This document shows, one piece after another, positions 7,248 to 15,711 of a stretch of 49,210 nt of DNA (positions within the stretch are counted from its first letter, which is position 1; every line of letters starts with the position of its first letter). The translations under genes were made by a program, and so were the position numbers. The DNA comes from CANCDA01 sp043757205 (GTDB taxonomy: Bacteria; Pseudomonadota; Gammaproteobacteria; Burkholderiales; Burkholderiaceae_C). The stretch is taken from assembly GCA_043757205.1 (NCBI GenBank), contig JAYVPU010000255.1, forward strand, positions 1-49,210, written 5' to 3'. The notes beneath the pieces are model-generated. The model did not search any database. It saw only the letters and a program-made list of their open reading frames with translations, and had not been told where the DNA came from.

Positions 7248-8108
7248 CTATTTCCCAGCAAACACCTGCGGCTTCAATGCGCGCAGGTAAGCGATCAAAG
7301 CGTCCATGTCGGCGTCATTGATGGTCTTGTAAAAGTCATAGCCCATGGGCGGTTTGTAATGCTGGCCACTGCGGTCCACACCCTCACGAATCGCCTTGGC
7401 AATTTGCGCATCGCTCCAGTCTTTCAGACCCGTCACATGCGGCGTCAGGTTGCGCGAAACACTCTCGCCCCACGGCCCCTTGAACACCATGCCGCCCGCG
7501 CCGAACTTGTCATGCAGCAGCATGCCTTTGTCATTGCGCGGGGTATGGCAGTCCATGCAGTGGGCGATGTTGGCCAGGTACTCGCCGTACTTCACTTTGT
7601 TGTTCATGGCGGGTGCTTTCACCGCCTTGATGGCTGGACCGTAGCTGGGTGGCAAAGGCATGTTGTAGCTGGACTTGGGCACCTCGTTTTTCACCGCAGG
7701 TTGCGCCCGCAGGTAGGCGATGATGGCCGCCAGATCAGCGTCTGACAAATGCCGGTAAAACTCGATCGGCATGGGCGGGCCAATCAGGCTTTTGTCGGGC
7801 CGTACGCCTTCGCGAATCGCCTTGGCCAATTGCGCGTCGGTCCATTTGCCAATGCCCGTGTCTGGGTCGGGTGTGATGTTGGCGGCGTAGGCCTTGAAGG
7901 GAGGCTCGTCAAACAGCATGCCGCCGGACAGGCCCTTCTCCAGCAGCGGCTGGCCTTTGTCACCGCGTGCAAAGTGACAGTTGCCGCAGGCCACCGCGCC
8001 CTCCATCAAATACTTGCCGCGTTCAATTTGCGCTGATTTTTGCGCCCATGCGGCGCTGGCGTTGATGACGAGCAAGGCGGTGAGGATCCACTTCTCCAAT
8101 GTGCTCAT
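7248..8108 (-). CDS. Periplasmic dihaem cytochrome c
   Basis: A 286-residue protein with a signal peptide ending near residue 22 (AWA-Q) and two CxxCH haem-binding motifs, CGNCH at 41-45 and CMDCH at 184-188. The two halves are related to each other: both contain N(I/L)TP, W(T/S)DAQ(L/I)AKAIREGV, a PPM motif that may supply the sixth haem ligand, and AYLRA. It is therefore a tandem duplicate of a class I cytochrome c domain. Such proteins pass electrons from periplasmic dehydrogenases to the respiratory chain. No dehydrogenase gene is adjacent, so the partner is unknown. An AGGAGAG site precedes the ATG. A stem-loop lies in the leader at 8136-8163. Confidence 0.92.
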   Translation of the reverse strand: MSTLEKWILTALLVINASAAWAQKSAQIERGKYLMEGAVACGNCHFARGDKGQPLLEKGLSGGMLFDEPPFKAYAANITPDPDTGIGKWTDAQLAKAIREGVRPDKSLIGPPMPIEFYRHLSDADLAAIIAYLRAQPAVKNEVPKSSYNMPLPPSYGPAIKAVKAPAMNNKVKYGEYLANIAHCMDCHTPRNDKGMLLHDKFGAGGMVFKGPWGESVSRNLTPHVTGLKDWSDAQIAKAIREGVDRSGQHYKPPMGYDFYKTINDADMDALIAYLRALKPQVFAGK

Positions 8109-8135
8109 GGTGACTCTCCTTATCGGTTGGCGTTG

Positions 8136-8163
8136 AATTTTTTGGCGAACTGCCGAAAAAATT
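8136..8163. other. AT-flanked stem-loop in a divergent leader region
   Basis: AATTTTTTGGC pairs with GCC-G-AAAAAATT across a short loop. The structure looks like a terminator in both directions but lies upstream of both divergent genes, 28 bp before the cytochrome start. It could be an attenuator in that gene's leader or a barrier between the two transcripts. This is inferred from symmetry only. Confidence 0.4.
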
Positions 8164-8258
8164 ATGCACCTAAAGTTCTGCGCTGGGAAGTCAGAAATAC
8201 GCAGTGAACGCGCTGCATCGCTACACTCTCATACGACAAAAACACCAGGAGACAAGAC

Positions 8259-9251
8259 ATGCCCCAAGCAACCCTGAAACCAAGCTTCAAACGAAGTTTT
8301 CAAACCCTGATCACCGTCGCCAGTCTGACGGCTGCCACTGCCTTCGCCCAGGCCTACCCCAACAAGACCATCCGCATGGTTGTGCCCTTCCCGCCCGGCG
8401 GCGGCAACGACATCATTGCCCGCCTTGTGGCTGAGAAACTCACCACGCGCCTGGGCCAGACCGTCATCATCGAGAACAAGGCCGGTGCCAATGGCATTGT
8501 GGGTTTAACCGCCGTGATGCAGGCCGCGCCCGATGGCTATACGCTGGGCATTGCCGCCGCGGGCCCGATGGCGGTGAACCCAAGCCTGTACGACAAGCTG
8601 CCCTACAACCCGTCTAAAGACTTCATGCCCATCACCAACATGGTGATCTACCCGCTGTTGCTGGTCACCCACCCCAGCGTGCCCGCCAAGACCATGACCG
8701 AACTGCTGGCGCTCGCTCGCGCCAAACCGGGCACGCTGTTTTTCGCGTCACCCGGCAGCGGCAACTCCGGCCATCTGGCGGGCGAGTTGTTGAATTCACT
8801 CGCCAAGGTCAACACCGTGCACGTGCCCTACAAAGGCCAAGGCCCGGCCACGGCGGACTTGCTGGCCGGCCAGGTGCAGATGCTCTACAGCAGCATCCCC
8901 TCCGTGTTGCCCATGGTGAGAGAAGGCCGCCTGAATGCTTTGGCCATTGGCAGCGCCAAGCGTCTCGCCTCTTTGCCCAACGTGCCGACGATTGCCGAGA
9001 GCGGCGTGCCCGGCTACGAGGCTTACTCCTGGATTGGCATCGTGGCGCCACTTAAAACCCCGCCGGAGATCATCACCAAACTGAACCGCGAGATCGTCGC
9101 CATCCTCCAGCAAAAAGACGTGGAGGACGACCTGCTGCGCCAAGGTGCCGTGCCGGTGGGCGACACGCCTGAGCATTTTGGCCAATACATCAAAGACGAG
9201 ATGGCCAAGTGGGGCGCGATCGTCAAGTCAGCAAACATCAAGGCGGATTGA
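8259..9251 (+). CDS. Bug-family (TctC-like) periplasmic substrate-binding protein
   Basis: A 330-residue Bug-family receptor with a signal peptide whose hydrophobic core ends ATAFAQA near residue 32. Family landmarks follow: YPNKTIRMVVPFPPGGGND, VIIENKAGANGIVG and PDGYTLGIAA. An AGGAGA site lies about seven bases before the ATG. The next gene, a beta-hydroxyacid dehydrogenase-family enzyme, starts only four bases after this stop codon, so receptor and enzyme are surely cotranscribed. The pair suggests uptake or sensing of a hydroxy- or carboxylic acid that the enzyme then oxidises. The ligand is not identifiable from sequence. Confidence 0.92.
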   Translation: MPQATLKPSFKRSFQTLITVASLTAATAFAQAYPNKTIRMVVPFPPGGGNDIIARLVAEKLTTRLGQTVIIENKAGANGIVGLTAVMQAAPDGYTLGIAAAGPMAVNPSLYDKLPYNPSKDFMPITNMVIYPLLLVTHPSVPAKTMTELLALARAKPGTLFFASPGSGNSGHLAGELLNSLAKVNTVHVPYKGQGPATADLLAGQVQMLYSSIPSVLPMVREGRLNALAIGSAKRLASLPNVPTIAESGVPGYEAYSWIGIVAPLKTPPEIITKLNREIVAILQQKDVEDDLLRQGAVPVGDTPEHFGQYIKDEMAKWGAIVKSANIKAD

Positions 9252-9255
9252 GAAC

Positions 9256-10182
9256 ATGGCAAGCAAGAACCAACCCAACAACCATCCCACCAATAAACCC
9301 ACCATCGGCCTCATCGGCCTGGGCATCATGGGCAGCGCGATGGCGGTGGAACTGCTCAAATACGGCTACCCCGTCACCGGTTTTGATGTGGTGCCCGCCG
9401 CCTGCAAACGCTTGAAGGCCGCCGGTGGCCAAGCCCTGAAATCGGCAACCGCCGTGGCCGATGCATCCGACATCGTGATCGTGGCCCTGGCCACCTCAGA
9501 CGCCTTGCGCGCCACCGTCGATCAACTGCTCGCTGCCAAGCCCAAAGCCGCAGGACAAGCGATGGTCGTGATCGAAACCAGCACCTTGCCGATTGAGGAC
9601 AAACAGCACGCCTTCAAAGCTCTCAAGCGCGTGGGCATGACGGTTCTGGACTGCCCCATCAGCGGCACGGCGGTGCGCATGAAAGAGCGCGCTTGGACGG
9701 TGTTTGCCAGCGGCAACCAGCCCGCGTTCAAACGCGTCGAAGCCATCCTCAGAGTCTTCACCGACAACGTGCCTTTTGTCGGCGCATTTGGCAACGGCAC
9801 CAAGATGAAGTTCGCCGCCAATCACTTGGTAGCGATTTACAACGTGGCCTACGCCGAGTCCGTCACGCTAGCGCGCAAGATGGGGCTGAACCCGCAAGCC
9901 GTGCTCGACCTGTTTGGCCACAGCCCCGTCATCGGCACCGGCGTCATGCGCCTGCGCATGCCCTTCATGATCCAGCGCCGCTACTCGCCCCCCACCATGA
10001 AGGTGGAAGTCTGGCAAAAAGACATGCAAGTCATCGGCGATATGGCCAAGTCCGTGCATTGCCCCACGCCCCTCTTCAACGCCAGCGCCGCCATCTACAC
10101 GGCGGCCATGGCGCAGGGCCTGGCGCAGGAGGACACGGCTTCGACGAGTGAGGTGTTGGCGGGGATGGCGGGGATCAAGTAG
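9256..10182 (+). CDS. NAD(P)-dependent beta-hydroxyacid dehydrogenase (3-hydroxyisobutyrate dehydrogenase family)
   Basis: A 308-residue enzyme. The N-terminal Rossmann fold is marked by IGLIGLGIMGSAMAVELL (about 17-34, GxGxxG). The substrate signature is at about 130-140 (DCPISGTAVRMK), and the catalytic Lys lies in NGTKMKFAANHLVAIYN (about 180-196), as in 3-hydroxyisobutyrate, tartronate semialdehyde and related reductases. It oxidises a beta-hydroxy acid or reduces the matching semialdehyde in the cytoplasm. The open frame continues upstream into the previous gene, but the ATG at 9256 follows that gene's stop by four bases and starts just before the Rossmann fold. It is coupled with the upstream Bug receptor. 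Confidence 0.9.
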   Translation: MASKNQPNNHPTNKPTIGLIGLGIMGSAMAVELLKYGYPVTGFDVVPAACKRLKAAGGQALKSATAVADASDIVIVALATSDALRATVDQLLAAKPKAAGQAMVVIETSTLPIEDKQHAFKALKRVGMTVLDCPISGTAVRMKERAWTVFASGNQPAFKRVEAILRVFTDNVPFVGAFGNGTKMKFAANHLVAIYNVAYAESVTLARKMGLNPQAVLDLFGHSPVIGTGVMRLRMPFMIQRRYSPPTMKVEVWQKDMQVIGDMAKSVHCPTPLFNASAAIYTAAMAQGLAQEDTASTSEVLAGMAGIK

Positions 10183-10261
10183 TCAGTCTCGTCCACAGCA
10201 GGCAAGCAATCGGTCAGTTACTTGCACTTAAGGGGGCGTCAAAAATGAACAGGCTCACCCC

Positions 10262-10420
10262 TCACATCCGACCCGTCAGCAACAATACGATCAGAATGAT
10301 AACGAGCAGGCCTAGTCCACCGCTGGGTGCATAGCCCCAGTTCTTGCTGTGCGGCCAAGAAGGTATGGCCCCAATCAGCATCAGGATCAACAGAACTAAA
10401 AGTATGGTTCCCAGGGTCAT
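10262..10420 (-). CDS. DUF3309-type small membrane protein
   Basis: A 52-residue protein found by translating the minus strand. It begins MTLGTILLVLLILMLIGAIP, then SWPHSKNWGYAPSGGLG, then a second hydrophobic stretch LLVIILIVLLL. Two hydrophobic helices joined by a WPHSxxWGYxPSGG loop are the hallmark of the DUF3309 family, very short proteins widespread in proteobacteria, often found near stress or envelope genes, and of unknown function. A GGAG site lies six bases before the ATG. It lies 36 bp downstream of the RcnB-like gene on the same strand, so the two are probably cotranscribed. Confidence 0.85.
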   Translation of the reverse strand: MTLGTILLVLLILMLIGAIPSWPHSKNWGYAPSGGLGLLVIILIVLLLTGRM

Positions 10421-10456
10421 AGTAATCTCCTTGAAGTGAGCTTCAGGGTTGAAGCG

Positions 10457-10855
10457 TTAGTTGTTCAACAAAAGCTGCAAGATGACGCCGGTGGCGATGG
10501 CCACCAACATATAGTCACCGCCGCTTTGAACCCAGTGGTAGCCCCGGGGTGGGGCCTGCAAGCGGTGACCCCGCCAGTCATCGACCACATACTGCCTATG
10601 GCGGTATTCAGGCGGCAGGCGGTCACCCCGATAGAACTGATGATTGGGCCCCGCACCTCGCTCACCGCGTCGTTGGTCGTTGCGATCTCGCCCCCAATTG
10701 CGCCCCTGGTTGTCTCGATAGTCCCGCTGATCGCCGCGTTGCGACTGATCGTTGCGATTCCCATCGTTGCGTTCGCCATAGCCTTGGCCGAACGCCATAC
10801 CTCCCGTGATCAACACCAGCGCCATGAGGGCTGAAATAACGGTTTTGCTTTTCAT
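10457..10855 (-). CDS. RcnB-like periplasmic protein
   Basis: A 132-residue protein. It has a signal peptide (about 1-24, ending MAFG-QG), a low-complexity region rich in Arg, Asp, Asn and Gln (about 25-68), then the RcnB-type C-terminal region: FYRGDRLPPEYRHRQYVVDDWRGHRL, PPRGYHWVQSGGDYMLVAIATGVI. In E. coli, RcnB is a small periplasmic protein affecting nickel and cobalt homeostasis, but most family members are uncharacterised. An upstream ATG exists at 10882, but the ATG at 10855 has a GGAG site eight bases before it and begins the signal peptide, so I chose it. It diverges from the Pro/Gln-rich secreted protein gene at 11097. Confidence 0.85.
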   Translation of the reverse strand: MKSKTVISALMALVLITGGMAFGQGYGERNDGNRNDQSQRGDQRDYRDNQGRNWGRDRNDQRRGERGAGPNHQFYRGDRLPPEYRHRQYVVDDWRGHRLQAPPRGYHWVQSGGDYMLVAIATGVILQLLLNN

Positions 10856-11096
10856 ACGGAACTCCAATGGTTGAGAAGTCATGTGATCTCACGCATTGCG
10901 TTGGTGGGACCTTGTCCACCCAATACGGGTCATTGCAAAGGCTAGGCCGATCACCCGTCGGGGTCAGTACGCCAGCGCACTGAAAGTTCCCATGCGCTTG
11001 GCTTAACCTGCGGTCAGGGAATGTTTGAGACTTGCGGGCGGCATCGCGTTGCGTTGGCAACACACCGACCTTGGCGATCCAACTGGAGGGCATGAC

Positions 11097-12113
11097 ATGC
11101 GCCGCCTACTCATGGTGTTTTGGATGCTACTTGGATCAGCGACTTCGGTCATGGCTCAGGTCAGCGTCGGCATAGGTATCGGATTTCCTGGCGTGAACAT
11201 CGGGATCAATCTGCCCTTCTACCCGAACCTCGTTCCGGTACCGGGCTACCCGGTCTATTACGCGCCGGGCATGAGTTCGAACTTTTTCTTCTACGACGGT
11301 ATGTACTGGGTCTACCAGTACGACAACTGGTACTCCAGCTCCTGGTACAACGGGCCCTGGGGTATGGTGGATCCCTACTATGTGCCGCAGTTCGTTCTGC
11401 GCATCCCGGTGCGTTACTACCGTTCACCGCCTTCGTATTTTTATGGTTGGCGCGCAGATGCACCGCCACGCTGGGGGGATCACTGGGGCAACGCATGGCA
11501 ACAGCAACGACGCGGCTGGGACAGTTGGGATCGCCGCTCTGCACCCGCGCCCGCACCGTTGCCGGTCTATCAGCGCCAGTACTCCGGCGACCGCTATCCC
11601 CAGCAGGAACAACAGCGGCAAATCCAAAGTCAGAGCTACCGTTACCAGCCGCGTGATGCTTTAGTACGGCAGCACAATCAGGAACAGGCTGGGCAAAGAT
11701 CACCCCCACCTTCGCAACGGGGGCAACCACAGCAGGGGGTAGACCCGCGTGAGTCGCAGTCACCCAGATTAGGTCCGGATAACGTACCGCAAGGCCGAGG
11801 CGTGACGCAGGAGCCAAGGCGCGGGGTCGAGGACAATCAAAGATCAGACCCCTCCCAAGCACCCACCCAAGCCCCGCCTCAACCGAGAAGCCCCGCAGTC
11901 CAGGAGCAGCGCCAGCAGCCACCACAGCCACAACAAGCACCGCAGGGAGCCGGTTCGCGTGAGCAGCAGCCATCCCGGGCCAGTCCGGATAACGTAGTAC
12001 CGCAGGGCAGGGGTGCAATGCAGGAGCCGAGGCGCGGGCCTCCGCAACAGGAATCAGATCGCGAGAAAGACCGCGACAAAGCGGATGAGAGAGGTCAGCA
12101 ACGCAACCGCTAG
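11097..12113 (+). CDS. Secreted aromatic-rich protein with a Pro/Gln-rich tail
   Basis: A 338-residue protein with a signal peptide ending SVMA-Q near residue 20. Residues about 25-160 are rich in Tyr, Trp, Gly and Pro (FFFYDGMYWVYQYDNWYSS, then PVRYYRSPPSYFYGW, RWGDHWGNAW, GWDSWDR), a pattern I recall from conserved but uncharacterised secreted betaproteobacterial proteins. The C-terminal half is low complexity, rich in Gln, Pro, Arg and Ser, with an imperfect tandem module (SPDN/GPDN-V-PQGRG-QEPRRG, twice) and a highly charged end. GGAGGG lies six bases before the ATG. The open frame extends upstream, but the signal peptide fixes this start. It is probably a surface or periplasmic protein, and its function is unknown. 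Confidence 0.75.
   Translation: MRRLLMVFWMLLGSATSVMAQVSVGIGIGFPGVNIGINLPFYPNLVPVPGYPVYYAPGMSSNFFFYDGMYWVYQYDNWYSSSWYNGPWGMVDPYYVPQFVLRIPVRYYRSPPSYFYGWRADAPPRWGDHWGNAWQQQRRGWDSWDRRSAPAPAPLPVYQRQYSGDRYPQQEQQRQIQSQSYRYQPRDALVRQHNQEQAGQRSPPPSQRGQPQQGVDPRESQSPRLGPDNVPQGRGVTQEPRRGVEDNQRSDPSQAPTQAPPQPRSPAVQEQRQQPPQPQQAPQGAGSREQQPSRASPDNVVPQGRGAMQEPRRGPPQQESDREKDRDKADERGQQRNR
11748..12038 (+). repeat. Intragenic direct repeat, two imperfect copies
   Basis: Positions 11748-11825 and 11958-12038 are imperfect copies of one segment. Both begin CGTGAG, share TCCGGATAACGTA and ACCGCA, and end with CAGGAGCC then GGCGCGGG. The translation is a repeated xPDNVxPQGRGxxQEPRRG module in the Pro/Gln-rich tail. 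Copy-number change here would keep the frame. Confidence 0.7.
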
Positions 12114-12130
12114 CAGGCTGTTGCGATCTT

Positions 12131-12158
12131 GAGGTAACTTGATTAATTCTGTTACCTC
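12131..12158. promoter_or_regulatory. Perfect 8-bp inverted repeat before the asmA-like gene
   Basis: GAGGTAAC (12131-12138) and GTTACCTC (12151-12158) are perfect inverted repeats separated by 12 AT-rich bases. The element lies between two codirectional genes, 14 bp before the ATG at 12172. It lacks a T-tract, so an operator or an mRNA hairpin is as likely as a terminator. Confidence 0.45.
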
Positions 12159-12241
12159 CAATGTGGAAACGATGGCACAGCCAACAACAACACCGGTGAA
12201 GCAGGCTTTGCGGCTCAAACGCTGGCAATGGGTCCTGCTGG

Positions 12242-14251
12242 GTGGGCAGCGCCGCAATCGTGCTGATCCTGTTGCTGGTATTCGACTGGAACTGGTTTCG
12301 CAAGCCGCTCGAGCGTTACATCTCTGACAAAACCCAACGCGAGTTCCGCGTTTCCAACCTCGATGTCGATCTGGGCCTGACGCCCACCATCAAGCTGAAA
12401 AACCTGTACTTTGCCAACGCCGATTGGTCCAAGACCGGCAAGCCTATGGCGCAGATCGGCTCGCTCGAATTTTCGGTATCCTTGCGTGACCTCTGGGACG
12501 GCAAGATTTTGGTGCCGCGCGCCGACTTGTCGCAAGCGGATGTTGTCTTCGAGAAGGCGTCCGACGAGCGTAAGAACTGGGTCTTGCAAGCACCGTCGGA
12601 CACCACCGAAGCCAGCCGTTTTCGTATCAGCAGCCTCTCGGTCGACCAGGGCCAACTGCGTTACATCGATCACGGCGAGCCCTTGACCGTTGACATCCAG
12701 GCCAACACCTTCGTGCCGACCGCCAAGGCCAAGATCACGGACGCCAAGGCCAAGGCCGACAACACCCGCTACACCACGCGCTATGCATTCAAGGGCAAGT
12801 ACCACGAGGCGGGCTTTAGCGGCGAAGCACTCACCGGCGATGTGCTGAGCTTTCAGGAATCTAACCTTCCCTTTCCCATCAAGGGCCAGCTCCATGCCGG
12901 CACGACCCAGATGAAGGTTGAAGGCACGATTGCCGACGTCGTCAACATCAGCGCCATAGACGCGCGCCTGGAGATTTCCGGCCAGACGATGGCAAGCCTG
13001 TATCCCTTTTTGCTCTTGCCGCTGCCGGCTTCGCCGCCCTATGAGTTTCATGGCCACCTGGTGCAACAGGGCAAGCGCTACGCCATTGATGACCTGAGCG
13101 GAAAGATTGGCTCGACCGACATCGCCGGCAGCGCCGCCTATGTTCGGCAACAGCCGCGCCCGCTGCTCAGCGCCAAGCTCAGCAGCAAGCTGCTCAACAT
13201 CGCCGACCTGGGCCCCATCATCGGCCTGGAAACCAAAGACAGCAGGCACACGGCGGCGGGCACAGCGGCAAAACCGACACAGCCCGAGACCAACACGCGC
13301 ACCCAGGCGCAAGCCAGGGAAAGGCAAACGGGCGGCGACAAGATCTTGCCGACCGGCACGGCGGCCAAGGGTGAGGGCGTATTGCCGCGCGGAAAGTTCG
13401 AAGGCAGGCGATTGAAGTCGATTGACGCGGAAGTCGACTACAGCGCCGCCAGCCTCAAGGCACCGCGTGCGCTGCCCGTGGAAAACATGAAGTTTTCCTT
13501 CCGCTTGCATGACGCGGTGGCGACGCTGACGCCGCTGGAGTTCGGTTTTGCCGGCGGGCGCATCGTCGCCGACGTCATGATCGACGCGCGGCAGGAGCAC
13601 GCCTTGCGCTCGCTGTTCAACGTGGACTTTCGCAACATCAAGGTGGCCAAGCTGTTCCCGACCTTGCCCAGCGCCGCCAAGGGCGTGGGCCAACTCGGCG
13701 CGCAGATCCGCCTCAGCGGCAACGGCAATTCAATCGCCGACGCTGCGGCCAACGCCAACGGCAGTGTCACGGCCGCCATCGCCAACGGCCGCAAGGTCAT
13801 TTCACTCCTGGTCGGTGGTGACAAGGACATTGCGCTGAACTGCGGCGGCATGGCCTTCACGGTGAAGGACGGCATCGGCCAGTCGCAGCTCTTCGTGATC
13901 GACACCGCCCAGACGCGCATAGACGGCAGTGGCAGCTTCAGCCTGAAAGACGAGCACTTAGATATCGTCATCGTGCCCAAGCCCAAACGGCCTGGCATCC
14001 TGTCACTGCGCACGCCGGTGCACCTGTTTGGCAGCTTTCGCCACCCCGACTTCGGCCTGGACCAGGGCCGACTGGCGCTGCGCGCTGGGGCCGCCGTGGC
14101 CCTGGCCCTGGTGAACCCGCTGACCGCGCTGATCCCACTGATTGAAACCGGACCCGGCCAAGACACCGATTGCGCGCGCCTGCTGGCGCCGGTTCAGGGC
14201 GCCAAGCAGCAGGCCAAGGCGACCGGGACTGCGCCGCCCAAACCGCGTTAA
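12242..14251 (+). CDS. AsmA-family protein, N terminus apparently frameshifted
   Basis: The open frame encodes 669 residues from a GTG. It has the AsmA-family layout: an N-terminal membrane segment (AAIVLILLLVFDWNWFRKPLERYIS), a long beta-rich periplasmic region with LDVDLGLTPTIKLKNLYFAN, and the conserved C-terminal module (AAIANGRKVISLLVG, then GGMAFTVKDGIGQSQLF and HLDIVIVPKPKRPGI). AsmA-like proteins sit in the inner membrane, span towards the outer membrane and take part in phospholipid transport or outer-membrane assembly. The usual N terminus (short Arg/Lys-rich cytoplasmic stretch, then helix) is present in another frame from the ATG at 12172 (MAQPTTTPVKQALRLKRWQW, then VLLGG), which follows a GGAAA site. 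One extra G at about 12240-12242 explains the break. Confidence 0.82.
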   Translation: MGSAAIVLILLLVFDWNWFRKPLERYISDKTQREFRVSNLDVDLGLTPTIKLKNLYFANADWSKTGKPMAQIGSLEFSVSLRDLWDGKILVPRADLSQADVVFEKASDERKNWVLQAPSDTTEASRFRISSLSVDQGQLRYIDHGEPLTVDIQANTFVPTAKAKITDAKAKADNTRYTTRYAFKGKYHEAGFSGEALTGDVLSFQESNLPFPIKGQLHAGTTQMKVEGTIADVVNISAIDARLEISGQTMASLYPFLLLPLPASPPYEFHGHLVQQGKRYAIDDLSGKIGSTDIAGSAAYVRQQPRPLLSAKLSSKLLNIADLGPIIGLETKDSRHTAAGTAAKPTQPETNTRTQAQARERQTGGDKILPTGTAAKGEGVLPRGKFEGRRLKSIDAEVDYSAASLKAPRALPVENMKFSFRLHDAVATLTPLEFGFAGGRIVADVMIDARQEHALRSLFNVDFRNIKVAKLFPTLPSAAKGVGQLGAQIRLSGNGNSIADAAANANGSVTAAIANGRKVISLLVGGDKDIALNCGGMAFTVKDGIGQSQLFVIDTAQTRIDGSGSFSLKDEHLDIVIVPKPKRPGILSLRTPVHLFGSFRHPDFGLDQGRLALRAGAAVALALVNPLTALIPLIETGPGQDTDCARLLAPVQGAKQQAKATGTAPPKPR

Positions 14252-14322
14252 GACTAGTGTGATGTTGTCATCTTGATGGGTTCCAAACAGAATGCAATGC
14301 AACCGCTAATGTGCGGCCACCT

Positions 14323-15531
14323 TCACTCCAAATGCATGAACGCATCACGCCGTTTCAGTGCCTGCGCAAACACCCAACCCATCACAAACATCGCCGCACC
14401 GCTCAAGGCAATGACCCAGTCCGAGCCTAGGCTTGCCATCAAGGCCGCGGCCAGCAGCACACCGACCGATTGGCCAGTGAAGAGGGCCATGGCAAACAGC
14501 GACACCGCCGTGCCGCGCGCGGCCGGGGCCATTTGGGTGGCGTTGATTTGCATGGTGTTGTGAAACATAAAGAAGCCAAAACCCGCCAACGGGCTGGCCA
14601 GTGCCGCCGCCCACCAGTACGGCGTGAAGCCCAGCACCCCGCATGACAAGCCGAGCAAGCCCACCCCACCGACCACCAGGCCCGGCTCACCCAGGCGCGC
14701 AATCAAATGCCGCGCGATCGCCATATAGCCCATGCCGCCCAGACCAAACAGCGCCACGATGGCCCCTGCGGCAGAGAGCGACACCCCCAGCTCCTGGTGC
14801 AAATGCGAGGGCCAGATGGCCATCACCCCAAAACCGACCGCGCCTTCAATCAAGGCCACCGTCAGCACGACGCGCGACCAGCCGCCGGTCAGAATCATCA
14901 GCGCCTGTTTCACAAAACCGGGGCGCACCACGGGCTCGGCGTTGACGGGTGCAAGCGTGCTGGCTTGCTGGCGTTGCCACTCCAGCCAGAGCAAGGCTCC
15001 AATGACAGCAAACAACAGCGCCATACCGGCAAAGGCCCAGCGCCAACCCACGAAGTCGGTGAACAGGCCTCCCACCAGTTGTCCGCCCGCAATGCCCAGC
15101 GTGGTGCCCAGGCCGACGCGCGCCAGCGTGGCCTGGCGGTGCTCGTAGTCCACCACATCGCCGATCCACGCCATAGACAGCGGGATGATGGCGGCTGCGC
15201 CCAGCGCCACCAAAATGCGCGCGACCAGCAGCATGTTCAGGCTGGCCGCAAAGACCGCCACCGCACTGCCCACACTGCACCCTAAGGTGGCCAGTGCGAC
15301 GATGCGGAACTTGCCCTTGCGGTCACCCAGCGGGCCGTAAACCAGTTGCGACAGACCATAAACCACGGCGAAGAAAGACACCACTTGTGCCGCTTGCGTG
15401 AGTGAGACCGAAAACTCGCGCGCCAGCTCGGGCAGCATGGCGTCACACACGCGCTGCGCCACCATGCTGGCGAAGGTGGCAAAGGACAACAGCAGCACTG
15501 AGCGCTGGAGGGCGGGGGAGAGGTGGGTCAT
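14323..15531 (-). CDS. Major facilitator superfamily transporter
   Basis: A 402-residue protein with about twelve hydrophobic segments, typical of MFS drug or metabolite exporters. The loop between helices 2 and 3 has the signature GPLGDRKGKFR (about 64-74), and a motif-C-like stretch GLGTTLGIAGGQLVGGLF follows near 138-155. It resembles the AraJ/Bcr-type 12-helix efflux permeases. The substrate is unknown. The frame continues upstream for 18 codons, but I chose the ATG at 15531 because the first helix begins soon after (RSVLLLSFATFASMVAQRV). It diverges from the yihY-like pseudogene, and a 75-bp repeat copy fills the space between them. Confidence 0.87.
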   Translation of the reverse strand: MTHLSPALQRSVLLLSFATFASMVAQRVCDAMLPELAREFSVSLTQAAQVVSFFAVVYGLSQLVYGPLGDRKGKFRIVALATLGCSVGSAVAVFAASLNMLLVARILVALGAAAIIPLSMAWIGDVVDYEHRQATLARVGLGTTLGIAGGQLVGGLFTDFVGWRWAFAGMALLFAVIGALLWLEWQRQQASTLAPVNAEPVVRPGFVKQALMILTGGWSRVVLTVALIEGAVGFGVMAIWPSHLHQELGVSLSAAGAIVALFGLGGMGYMAIARHLIARLGEPGLVVGGVGLLGLSCGVLGFTPYWWAAALASPLAGFGFFMFHNTMQINATQMAPAARGTAVSLFAMALFTGQSVGVLLAAALMASLGSDWVIALSGAAMFVMGWVFAQALKRRDAFMHLE

Positions 15532-15592
15532 GAGCGAAAGAAAAAACTGTTGGATTGTACGTGGCGGCTTGGGCCTGAAGCACAACCAATAT

Positions 15593-15667
15593 GCTACAAA
15601 TTTAATAGCTGCTTACGCACATTCTGATTGGCCTAAATGGGGATATGGCACTGATTTTGTCATAATC
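15593..15667 (+). repeat. 75-bp direct repeat, left copy
   Basis: This block starts GCTACAAATT, contains TAGCTGCTTACGCACAT and ends TTTTGTCATAATC. It aligns without gaps to 16634-16708, identical at 65 of 75 positions by my count. The two copies bracket the yihY-like gene in the same orientation. The first 26 bases belong to a family also seen inside modC at 44186-44211. Confidence 0.85.
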
Positions 15668-15711
15668 CAAAATTCGACAGTTAATCAGCCATCTCTGAAA
15701 GCGCCGCCACC

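Noticed and set aside
12215..13693. A 492-codon open frame antisense to the asmA-like gene
   Set aside because: Its translation is low complexity (Gly, Arg, Gln, Ala rich) without domains, and it mirrors a gene with clear AsmA features. GC-rich codons remove stops on the opposite strand.
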